64,000 bases of DNA, taken from positions 248,001 through 312,000 of the forward strand of contig NC_084599.1 of NCBI RefSeq assembly GCF_033807715.1, read 5' to 3'. Below, piece after piece: positions 46,207 to 55,505 of this stretch. Each line of letters opens with the position of its first letter. The first letter of the stretch is position 1. The DNA is from Cololabis saira. Lineage: Eukaryota; Chordata; Actinopteri; Beloniformes; Belonidae. The position numbers were made by a program, and so were the translations under genes. Under the pieces are notes generated by a model that searched no databases, was not told where the DNA came from, and saw only the letters and a list, made by a program, of their open reading frames with translations.

Positions 46207-49200
46207 CTCACTCACTCATCTTCTCCCGCTTATCCGTTACCGGGTCGCGGGGGCAGCAGCCTCAGCAGGGATGCCCAGACTTCCCTCACCCCAGACACCT
46301 CCTCCAGCTCTTCCGGGGGGAGTCCGAGGCGTTCCCAGGCCAGCCGAGAGACATAGTCTCTCCAGCGTGTCCTGGGTCTTCCCCGGGGTCTCCTCCCGGT
46401 GGGACATGCCTGGAACACCTCCCTAGGGAGGCGTCCAGGAGGCATCCGGTACAGATGCCCAAGCCACCTCAGCTGACTCCTCTCAATGTGGAGGAGTAGC
46501 GGCTCGACTCCGAGCTCCTCCCGGGTGACCGAACTCCTCACCCTATCTCTAAGGGAGCGTCCAGCCACCCTGCGGAGGAAACTCATCTCGGCCGCTTGTA
46601 TCCGCGATCTTGTCCTTTCGGTCACTACCCAAAGTTCATGACCATAGGTGAGGGTAGGGGCGTAGATTGACCGGTAAATCGAGAGCTTCGCCTTTCGACT
46701 CAGCTCCCTCTTTACCACGACGGTCCAGTACATCGACCGCATTACTGCGGACGCTGCACCGATCCGCCTGTCAATCTCACGCTCCATTGTTCCCTCACTC
46801 GTGAACAAGATCCCGAGATACTTGAACTCCTCCACCTGAGGCAGGACTTCTCCACCCACCCGGAGAAGGCATGCCACCCTTTTCCGGTCGAGAACCATGG
46901 CCTCGGTCTTGGAGGTGCTGATTCTCATCCCTGCCGCGTCGCACTCGGCCGCAAACCGCCCCAGCGCATGCTGGAGGTCCCGGTCTGATGAAGCCAACAG
47001 GACAACATCATCTGCAAAAAGCAGAGATGAAATCCTGAGGTTCCCAAACCGGATCCCCTCCGGCCCCTGGCTGCGCCTAGAAATCCTGTCCATAAAAATT
47101 ATGAACAGGACCGGTGACAAAGGGCAGCCCTGCCGGAGTCCAACATGCACCGGGAACAAGTCTGACTTACTGCCGGCAATGCGAACCAGACTCCTGCTTC
47201 GATCATACAGAGACCGGACAGCCCTTAGTAGAGGGCCCCGGACTCCATACTCACTCAGCACCCCCCACAGAATGGCACGAGGGACACGGTCAAATGCCTT
47301 CTCCAGATCCACAAAACACATGTAGACTGGTTGGGCAAATTCCCATGAACCCTCGAGCACCCTGCGGAGGGTATAGAGCTGGTCCAGTGTTCCACGACCG
47401 GGACGAAAACCGCATTGTTCCTCCTGAATCCGAGGTTCGACTATCGGCCGTAATCTCCTCTCCAGTACCCTGGCGTAGACTTTCCCCGGGAGGCTGAGAA
47501 GTGTGATCCCCCTGTAGTTGGAACACACTCTCCGGTCCCCCTTTTTAAACAGAGGGACCACCACCCCGGTTTGCCACCCCAGCGGTACTGTCCCCTTCCT
47601 CCATGCAATGTCGCACAGGCGTGTCAGCCAAGACAGCCCTACGACATCCAGAGACTTGAGGTACTCAGGGCGAATCTCATCCACCCCCGGTGCCCGGCCA
47701 CCGAGGAGCTTACGAACCACCTCGGTGACCTCGGCTTGGGTGATGGATGAGCACGCCTCCGAGCCCCAACCCTCTGCTTCCTCAGTGGAAGGCATGTCAG
47801 TCGGGTTAAGGAGATCCTCAAAGTATTCCTTCCACCGTCCGACAATGTCCCCAGTCGAGGTCAACAGCTCCCCACCAGCACCATAAATGGTGCCGGCAGA
47901 GTACTGCTTCCCCCTTCTGAGGCGCCGAACGGTCCTCCAGAATTTCCTCGAGGCCGACCGAAAGTCCTCCTCCATGGCCTCCCCGAACTCCTCCCAGACC
48001 CGAGTTTTTGCCTCCAAGACTGCCCGAGCCGCGGCCCGCTTGGCCTGCCGGTACCTATCTACTGCGTCAGGAGTCCCACCGGCCAACATAGCCCGGTAGG
48101 ACTCCTTCTTCAGTCTGACGGCATCCTGTACTTCCGGTGTCCACCACCGGGTTCTAGGATTGCCGCCACGACAGGCACCGGAGACCTTGCGTCCGCAGCT
48201 TCGAGCCGCCGCGTTGACAATGGAGGCAGAGAACATGGTCCACTCGGACTCGATGTCCCCCGCCTCCCCCGGGATCCGAGAGAAGCTCTCCCGGAGGTGG
48301 GAGTTGAAGATGTCCCTGACAGAGGGCTCAGCCAGACGTTCCCAACAGACCCTCACAATCCGTTTGGGTCTGCCCGGTCTGTCCAACCTCCTCCTCCGCC
48401 AGCGCATCCAACTCACCACCAGGTGGTGATCAGTTGACAGCTCAGCCCCTCTCTTCACCCGAGTGTCCAAGACATGCGGCCGAAGGTCAGATGAAACGAC
48501 AACAAAGTCGATCATTGACCTCCGGCCTAGGGTGTCCTGGTGCCACGTGCACTGATGGACACCCTTATGCCTGAACATGGTGTTCGTGATGGACAAACTG
48601 TGACTCGCACAGAAGTCCAACAACAAAACACCACTCGGGTTCAGATCGGGGAGGCCGTTCCTCCCAATCACGCCTCTCCAGGTATCACTGTCATTGCCCA
48701 CGTGAGCGTTGAAGTCCCCCAGTAGAACAATGGAGTCCCCAGTTGGAGCACTATCAAGTACTCCTCCCAGGGACTCCAAGAAGGCCGGGTACTCCCCACT
48801 GCTGTTCGGCCCGTAGGCACAAACAACAGTGAGAGACCTATCCCCGACCCGAAGGCGCAGGGAAGCGACCCTCTCGTTCACCGGGGTGAACTCCAACACA
48901 TGGCGGCTGAGCTGGGGGGCTATAACCAAGCCCACACCAGCCCGCCGCCTCTCACCCTGGGCAACTCCAGAGTAGTGGAGGGTCCAGCCCCCTTCAAGGA
49001 GCTGGGTTCCAGAGCCCAAGCTATGTGTGGAGGTGAGCCCGACTATCTCTAGCCGGTATCTCTCAACCTCACGCACAAGCTCCGGCTCCTTCCCCCCCAG
49101 CGAGGTGACATTCCATGTCCCCACTGTGAGGGTTGATGTCCAGGGATTGGGTCGTCGAGGCACCCCGCCACGACTGCTACCCAGCCCACAATGCACCGGC

Positions 49201-49565
49201 CTGCCATGGTCCTTCCTGCGGGTGGTGGGCCTACTGGAAGGCGGACCCGCGTCGCCGTTTCGGGCTGAGCCCGGCCGGGTCCCACGGGCAAAGACCCGGC
49301 CACCAGGCGCTCGCCTACGAGCCCCGACCCCAGGCCTGGCTCCAGGGCGGGGCCCCGGTGACGCCGATCCGGGCGACGTAACGGTCCTTGTTTTTCTTCT
49401 TCTCATGATAGGCTTGTGAACCGCTCTTAGTCTGGCCCGTCACCCAGGACCTGTTTGCCATGGGAGTCCCTACCAGGGGCGAAAGTGCCCCCGACAACAT
49501 AGCTCCTAGGATCACTCGGGCACACAAACCCCTCCACCACAGTAAGGTGGCGGTTCAAGGAGGGG
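46207..49565 (-). mobile_element. Rex3: Full-length Rex3 LINE (3.36 kb) with 18-bp target duplication
   Basis: An exact 18-bp duplication (TGTTTTTGAAATCACTCA) lies at 46189-46206 and 49566-49583. On the minus strand there is a short 5' region, one long ORF (46230-49406) and a very short 3' UTR with a GAGT tandem tail. The bases at about 47111-47131 and 47559-47578 match, from memory, the conserved Rex3 primer sites widely used in fish cytogenetics. The perfect duplication and open frame suggest a young insertion. Most Rex3 copies in fish are 5' truncated, as are the two others in this window. Confidence 0.9.
46230..49406 (-). CDS. Rex3: Rex3 endonuclease-reverse transcriptase polyprotein, 1058 aa
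   Basis: This is a single uninterrupted frame. After an Arg/Pro/Gly-rich N-terminus, an APE-type endonuclease begins near residue 93 with [18 protein letters not shown]. It continues with [13 protein letters not shown] (about residue 230, catalytic Asp/Asn), [15 protein letters not shown] and STDHHLVV (about 325, catalytic His). RT follows with [48 protein letters not shown] (about 703), [13 protein letters not shown] and [12 protein letters not shown] (about 799, FADD box). The C-terminal domain has [20 protein letters not shown] and [16 protein letters not shown]. The endonuclease nicks target DNA and the RT copies element RNA there. The ATG at 49406 is the first in frame; the true start could be downstream. 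Whether it is active cannot be told from sequence. Confidence 0.9.
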   Translation of the reverse strand: MRRRKTRTVTSPGSASPGPRPGARPGVGARRRAPGGRVFARGTRPGSARNGDAGPPSSRPTTRRKDHGRPVHCGLGSSRGGVPRRPNPWTSTLTVGTWNVTSLGGKEPELVREVERYRLEIVGLTSTHSLGSGTQLLEGGWTLHYSGVAQGERRRAGVGLVIAPQLSRHVLEFTPVNERVASLRLRVGDRSLTVVCAYGPNSSGEYPAFLESLGGVLDSAPTGDSIVLLGDFNAHVGNDSDTWRGVIGRNGLPDLNPSGVLLLDFCASHSLSITNTMFRHKGVHQCTWHQDTLGRRSMIDFVVVSSDLRPHVLDTRVKRGAELSTDHHLVVSWMRWRRRRLDRPGRPKRIVRVCWERLAEPSVRDIFNSHLRESFSRIPGEAGDIESEWTMFSASIVNAAARSCGRKVSGACRGGNPRTRWWTPEVQDAVRLKKESYRAMLAGGTPDAVDRYRQAKRAAARAVLEAKTRVWEEFGEAMEEDFRSASRKFWRTVRRLRRGKQYSAGTIYGAGGELLTSTGDIVGRWKEYFEDLLNPTDMPSTEEAEGWGSEACSSITQAEVTEVVRKLLGGRAPGVDEIRPEYLKSLDVVGLSWLTRLCDIAWRKGTVPLGWQTGVVVPLFKKGDRRVCSNYRGITLLSLPGKVYARVLERRLRPIVEPRIQEEQCGFRPGRGTLDQLYTLRRVLEGSWEFAQPVYMCFVDLEKAFDRVPRAILWGVLSEYGVRGPLLRAVRSLYDRSRSLVRIAGSKSDLFPVHVGLRQGCPLSPVLFIIFMDRISRRSQGPEGIRFGNLRISSLLFADDVVLLASSDRDLQHALGRFAAECDAAGMRISTSKTEAMVLDRKRVACLLRVGGEVLPQVEEFKYLGILFTSEGTMEREIDRRIGAASAVMRSMYWTVVVKRELSRKAKLSIYRSIYAPTLTYGHELWVVTERTRSRIQAAEMSFLRRVAGRSLRDRVRSSVTREELGVEPLLLHIERSQLRWLGHLYRMPPGRLPREVFQACPTGRRPRGRPRTRWRDYVSRLAWERLGLPPEELEEVSGVREVWASLLRLLPPRPGNG

Positions 49566-51300
49566 TGTTTTTGAAATCACTCAAATCAATTCAGCAGCCG
49601 CTCCAGCGGACCGTTCAGCAGTAGCAGCCAAGTATCCCAGAATGCACTTCGCACCAAAACGACAGCGGGAGCCGAGAGCTAAAAGCAGGCTAAAAGCTGT
49701 TTTAATTTCCGCTGTAGCGCTGTTAATATGCCACTTTATTAAGTTTTAATATTTTTTCAGATGCCAAAGTCCCCCTTAAGATCCCCAACCTGGCCTCAGT
49801 TCATCCAAATAACGCCTGTTGAGAAATTTGCTCCGACGTTTTCGGGGATGAGAAGAGCCGGCGGCTGCGGGAGCAGCATTAGCTCACGGCCGGGGGGAGA
49901 GGCGTGATCGCCGGGTAAAACCGCGCTGTCGTCCTGGGGAGAAACTGATCCAATGAACTGACCTGCAGCTCTGTGGAGAATTGTCGCTGGCTGAAATAAA
50001 TCATTTAGGAAGATAAATGTTGGTTTAATAGATGAAATCTAACAGTTGTAGCTTCCATATTAGTTTGTCTGAATATAAAGTGGAGCTTCATGTTTTTACT
50101 GGAGCCCCAGAACCAGCGCTGCTGCTCTGTCTGTACATCAGAGCCGTCACAATTTTAATAAAAGGTATTAAAATGAACATATCAGTCTATTGAATTTTAT
50201 TTTGTTTTATTAAGCTACATATGTTTGGGTTTTCATTTAGTGCACCTCTACGTACTTGGTATACAAAATTATATGTATTATTCATTATATTATTATTATT
50301 ATTATTTTTATTAGTTTCATTATATTTAGTCGATTCACCTGAAGCAAGACTTCACTACACCAATGCATCGCTCCACAATATTGCAGATCTTTCTTTGTGC
50401 ATGTGCAAATGTGTTGATAAAGGTGATATTAGAGTCTCACCTTTTCACAGACGAAATCTTAAGACAGGTCAAGGTTGTCTTAAGTTAAGAAAAAAGTTAA
50501 GAACAAATTTAAGAACTTTTATTTCAAGAATACCATTTCTTCTTAAGTTTTTTCTTAAGAAGAAACTTAAGAAGAAAGTTAAGAAAATACTTAAGAACTT
50601 TTTTGGAGAATACGACTTAAGAATTTTTTCTTCTTAAGACAGAACTTAAGAAAAAAATGGCACTTAAGAAGATTTTTTTTCTTAAGAATGTTTTGAGAAT
50701 ACGGCCCCAGATTTGCAAATGAGGGACACCTCATTTGGGTCGCCCTTTGCCGGGCGGCCGAAAAATTTTGGGGTTTTTGGGGGTTTTTTGGGTTTTTTTG
50801 GGGGGTTTTTGGGGGTCAAAAACGCATAAATAACAGCATTTTGGCACAATACCTATAACAGACTATACAAACACATTAGGCTACTGTATTACACTAAATA
50901 CACTTACAGTAACAAGGTTGTAATAACAACTCATGATCAGTTTGATCAGTTTTGTATTTGAGGTATACATGTGAGACACTTATAGTTCAAGTATGTATTT
51001 ATTTTTGGCACAATGTGCAAAATAAGAAGATGACAATTGCTGTCTAATTTTTTGTGTTTTAACAGTTTAAAACAATGTAAACAGTGTAACAGCAATAATC
51101 AATTAAATCGTAGGCCCACTAGTGCAACCATGTTGTGCAAACAGTTTTAGGTTATTGCCTAGCCTACTTATTTGAAACCTACTAACTTTACAGTAACTTA
51201 ACATTTCTTTTTTTTCCAACAAAAAAAGTGCAAAATCAGAATTGCAAAATCTTCTGAACAACAAATCAACAAGGTGCAATATATAACACTGAAAGCAAAC

Positions 51301-51301
51301 A

Positions 51302-51349
<48 letters not shown>

Positions 51350-51366
51350 CACGCACACACACACAC
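51301..51366. repeat. (GCAC)n microsatellite
   Basis: About twelve GCAC units grade into CACACACA. It is part of the hAT-type element's non-coding body. Confidence 0.95.
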
Positions 51367-52999
51367 AAAACAGCACCGCGGACAGTGTCTGCCTTCTCCC
51401 TATCTCTGTCTCTCCTTAAGACTTAAGTGTCCATCATTGGGAAGCAGGGGTGTCTGTGACAGATTGGTCCTGACTGATTGAGAAGAAAGAAAAAGAAGAA
51501 CAAAGGACAGACACAGACTAATTAGGAGAGTGTAAAGACTATTTGAGTGAGACCAATAGTAAAAATACAAATTAAATAAAAAGCTTAACTCACCTATTTC
51601 TTTCTCCAGGGATATTCCTTGCTGCTTTTAACAGAGACTAGATGTAAATATTGGCACGCGTTTCACTTCCTCACAAACCAACGCAGCACACCCACATCGC
51701 GCGCGCACGCCCATACACACACACAGAGACTGAATCACACGCACATGAGCACTGCGGTCCTAGTGCCCTTAGGATTCAGCTGGCCAGACAGGCAGGCAGA
51801 CAGACACACAATGCGCGGCGCACAAAGAGAAAAAAATATATGCATCCTCCCTTTACCCGTGCGGCCGCTGCGGCGGGACAAAGAGCGTCCCGTGCGGGAT
51901 GCGCTCATTTTGGCTCAAATGCGTGATGTCCCGCCTAAATCGGGACGGTTGGCAACCCTACTCTGTGGAGAGAGGAGAAACTTCAAGAAGGACAATGTTG
52001 GGCGTCGCCCATGTGAACTCTGAATTTATAAAATGTATGAACACTTTGTGAATGTGTATATTCCACTTTGAAATGGCTCAGCTGAAAATCGGCTGTAATG
52101 TGCCTCCAAAAATGGCCGACCTGAACTACAACCCCCAGCATGCCTTGCGTGGGGGGGTGGCGCATACAAGCGGCGCGCATCCAATCGCAATGAGGCACCG
52201 ATGACGTCACCGCAGCGCGCGTAGGATCAAAACGCAGCGCTGCGCGTTCATCTCTCTCTTTTTCCTTCATTCAACTGGCGGGTCAGGACGTCTTTCTGGC
52301 TCCGGGCCAAAGGGACCACGGCCTTCCCCCCCCCAAAGGGGGGGGATCTGCGGCGTGGTCTGGCCGGAGGATCAGTGAGGACCCGCGGCGCAGAATCCCT
52401 CTCTCTCCTTTTCCTCACAGCTCTTCTCCACTTCATCTCATCCGAGCGGGATCCTTTTGGCTCCAGGCCACAGGTCCCATCTCCTTTTCTCCCCCCGGCT
52501 GGGGGAGGGGTAAGGCCCGCATCGGACCGGGCCCGCTCCGTTGGACCCGCGGTTGAAGTGGCGGTCCCCCGGGGAGGCTCCGGCTTCCACTAAACTCTGT
52601 CCTCTAAGTTCACAGATGCGAGCTTCCGACGCCCACGCGCTCCCGGCAACCAGATCGGGACACAGCTGTGACTGAACGCTCCGACTGAACCCCCCCTCCC
52701 CGCTCCGAGCCCCTGCCTGCTAACCGCACAGGGATCGGGGACGGACGGCCGGCGTCTCGCCGGCGTGAGCTCTCCCGGGGCCCGGACGGCCGCGCGTCGG
52801 CGCCCGGCGCGCAGGGAAGCACGGCAGGAGAGACCGGTCCCCCGCCGCGCCTAGGAATGCGTGTGAGCCTCCGTTTGGTCCGGAACCACGGCCCGGCACG
52901 AGGCGGCCCCGGTGCTGTCTAATCCGTTTCAGGGGAAGGGACGGCCCAGTCACAGAACCCGCAGGCACCCGATCCGGATCCCAGGCGAGACGTGAGCCC

Positions 53000-55018
53000 A
53001 TGAGCAGCAGATTGTTGCATTCAGCTTTAGATGAAGTTGCTCCTTTGAAAAGGAGGGTTTCTAGCCACAGGAGCTTAACTCCCTGGTATAATTCAGATAT
53101 CCGCATGTTGAAACAAAACGTGCGTAAAATGGAAAGGAAGTGGTACTCTTGTAGGTCTGTAGACTCTCATCGTGAATGGAAAGATATTCTAATAGTATAT
53201 AAAAAAGCCATTCGCAAAGCCAGAACAGCTTATTATTCAACGTTGATAGAGGATAACAAAAGTAACCCACGTTTTCTGTTCAGCACTGTAGCCAGGCTGA
53301 CAAAGAGTCACAACTCTGTTGAGCCGTGCATTCCTGCAGCTCTCAGTAGTGAGGACTTTATGGGCTTCTTCAACAGTAAAATCGCGAGAATTAGAGAAGA
53401 ACTCAACCAGCCGGTTGTAGGTGTTTCTTCAGCTTTAGCGACTTCCCTAGGCTCTGACTTGTCTCTAGACTGTTTTGATCCTATAGACCTCCCTGAGCTG
53501 ACTTCACTCGTTAATAGAGCTAAGTCAACCACATGTATGTTAGACCCCATCCCGACTCGTCTATTCAAACATATTTTTTCTCTTATTGGTACGACAATAC
53601 TGGACCAAATTAACTTATCCCTAAGTTTAGGATATGTACCACAGGTTTTCAAAGTCGCAGTAATTAAACCTTTACTTAAAAAACCTTCTCTTGACCCAGA
53701 CACCTTAGCTAATTATAGACCAATTTCCAACCTTCCATTTGTGTCTAAAATTCTGGAAAAGGCAGTTTCAAGCCAGTTATGTGACTATTTGTATAGAAAT
53801 GATCTGTTTGAAGTCTTTCAGTCAGGGTTCAGAATGCATCATAGCACAGAGACAGCACTTGTTCGAGTCACGAATGACCTCCTTATGGCCTCAGATAAGG
53901 GATTAGTGTCCATACTGGTTCTACTGGACCTCAGTGCTGCTTTTGACACTATAGATCATGGCATTTTACTGCACAGGTTAGAGCATGTTGTTGGGATTAA
54001 AGGGACAGCTCTATGTTGGTTTAAATCATATCTATCTGACAGGTTCCAGTTTGTTCATGTACATGAGGTTTCTTCAGAACAGTCAAGGGTCTGTTATGGT
54101 GTTCCGCAGGGTTCAGTGCTAGGGCCAATCTTGTTCAGTTTATACATGCAGCCGTTGGGAAGTATAATCCAGAATCACGGCATACACTTTCATTGTTATG
54201 CTGATGATACGCAGCTCTATTTGTCTATGAAGCCGGATGAAACAGAACCGTTAGTTAAACTTCAGGCATGTCTTAGGGACATCAAGGACTGGATGTCCAG
54301 AAATTTCCTGCTTCTAAATTCAGATAAAACAGAGGTTATCATTCTTGGTCCAGAGCATCTTAGGAAGGGATTAGATGGTGTTGCGATGGCTTCCAGTGCA
54401 ACTGTGAGAAATCTTGGTGTTATTTTCGATCAGGATTTGTCGTTTAAACCATATGTCAATCAGGTTTGTAAAATAGCCTTTTTCCATCTCCGTAATATTG
54501 CAAAGATTAGGAAAATCCTCTCACAGAGTGATGCAGAAAAACTAGTTCATGCGTTTGTATCTTCTAGACTAGATTACTGTAATGTGTTGTTAGCAGGATG
54601 TCCAAGTAATTTGCTGAATAGGCTCCAGCTGATCCAAAATGCAGCAGCACGAGTACTGACAGGAATTAGCAGGAGAGACCACGTCTCTCCAGTGTTAGCG
54701 TCGCTCCATTGGTTACCCGTAAAATTCAGAATCCAATTTAAAATTGTATTACTTGCGTATAAAGCCCAAAACGGCTTAGCTCCGCATTATTTGCAAGACC
54801 TGATAGTGCCTTATGTTCCTGTCAGAGCTCTCCGTTCTCAGAGTGCAGGTTTACTTGTAGTTCCTAGAGTATCTAAATGTAGATTTGGAGGGCGGGCGTT
54901 CTGCTATCAGGCGCCACTACTATGGAACCAACTTCCAATCTGGGTTAAGGGGGCTGACACCACCTCCACCTTTAAAACTAAACTTAAAACATTTCTGTTT
55001 AGTAAAGCCTATAGTTAG
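53000..55018 (+). CDS. L2 LINE ORF2, RT and C-terminal part, 672 aa (lacks endonuclease)
   Basis: The frame is uninterrupted over 672 codons but starts within the linker after the endonuclease (MSSRLLHSALDEVAPLKRRV, then LTPWYNSDIR). RT landmarks are KPLLKKPSLDPDTLANYRPI, GFRMHHSTETALVRV, LVLLDLSAAFDTIDH (about residue 315), YGVPQGSVLGPILF and CYADDTQLYLS (about 400). The C-terminus has GVIFDQDLSFKPYVNQV, RLDYCNVLLAG, LQLIQNAAARVLTG, SLHWLPVKFRIQFKIVLLAY and LWNQLPIWVKGA. RT would copy LINE RNA by target-primed synthesis. Lacking the endonuclease and ORF1, the copy cannot mobilise itself. The open frame suggests a relatively recent insertion. Confidence 0.85.
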   Translation: MSSRLLHSALDEVAPLKRRVSSHRSLTPWYNSDIRMLKQNVRKMERKWYSCRSVDSHREWKDILIVYKKAIRKARTAYYSTLIEDNKSNPRFLFSTVARLTKSHNSVEPCIPAALSSEDFMGFFNSKIARIREELNQPVVGVSSALATSLGSDLSLDCFDPIDLPELTSLVNRAKSTTCMLDPIPTRLFKHIFSLIGTTILDQINLSLSLGYVPQVFKVAVIKPLLKKPSLDPDTLANYRPISNLPFVSKILEKAVSSQLCDYLYRNDLFEVFQSGFRMHHSTETALVRVTNDLLMASDKGLVSILVLLDLSAAFDTIDHGILLHRLEHVVGIKGTALCWFKSYLSDRFQFVHVHEVSSEQSRVCYGVPQGSVLGPILFSLYMQPLGSIIQNHGIHFHCYADDTQLYLSMKPDETEPLVKLQACLRDIKDWMSRNFLLLNSDKTEVIILGPEHLRKGLDGVAMASSATVRNLGVIFDQDLSFKPYVNQVCKIAFFHLRNIAKIRKILSQSDAEKLVHAFVSSRLDYCNVLLAGCPSNLLNRLQLIQNAAARVLTGISRRDHVSPVLASLHWLPVKFRIQFKIVLLAYKAQNGLAPHYLQDLIVPYVPVRALRSQSAGLLVVPRVSKCRFGGRAFCYQAPLLWNQLPIWVKGADTTSTFKTKLKTFLFSKAYS

Positions 55019-55129
55019 TGTTTAGTAAACCTCTAGCTGGTGTTGGTAAATCTCTAGGTAGTGTAAACTTTAGTGTGTCAGAGTCGCTCCTGTGGTTTCT
55101 TGTGCTGGCCCCCCCTTCTCCTCCCTTTT

Positions 55130-55505
55130 CTCTCTTTTGTCCATGTTGCAGCATCCTTTGCCGGACACCGGAACCTGCAGGTGGTCGTGGGTGGCTTGTA
55201 GCTTGCATTACGGAGCACAAGTCTTTCCCTGACCCTGCACCCCAACCTGGGACTTGCTGATTGGGCCGGAGCTTCGGGAGCTGCGTGCTGGCCTGCGGTC
55301 CCCACCCCTGGTCATCCCGTTGCTGCCCCCCCCTTCTCCTCCCTTTTCTCTCTTTTGTCCTGCAGGTGGCCATGGGTGGCTTGTAGCTTGCATTACGGAG
55401 CACAAGTCTTTTCCTGACCCTGCACCCCAACCTGGGACTTGCTGATTGGGCCGGAGCTTCGGGAGCTGCGTGCTGGCCTGCGGTCCCCACCCCCGGTCAT
55501 CCCGT
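55130..55505. repeat. 185-bp tandem duplication in L2 3' UTR
   Basis: GTGGCTTGTAGCTTGCATTA and the following sequence up to CTGCGGTCCCCACCC occurs at about 55190-55310 and again about 185 bp later with few differences. Copy 1 of this L2 (36400-36900) lacks this duplication. Confidence 0.8.

Larger units (their letters stand above)
46019..50707. mobile_element. GGGCCG-ended foldback element (CAG target duplication)
   Basis: The left end GGGCCGGATTCTC and the inverse of the right end, GGGCCGTATTCTC, open long arms packed with CTTAAGAA boxes (46040-46190 and 50455-50700). CAG flanks both ends (46016-46018 and 50708-50710). Without the nested Rex3 it is about 1.3 kb and non-coding. Confidence 0.75.
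46000..51960. mobile_element. hAT-type element inserted in Tc1
   Basis: The TIR TAGGGTTGCCAAC at 46000 faces its exact inverse ending at 51960. The 8-bp duplication CTCTGTGG lies at 45992-45999 and 51961-51968, interrupting the Tc1 coding sequence. Its own sequence is 46000-46018 plus about 50708-51960. It has no transposase frame. A (GCAC)n array lies at 51301-51350, and a G/T-rich stretch near 50760-50815. The foldback element is inserted only 19 bp from its left end. Confidence 0.85.
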
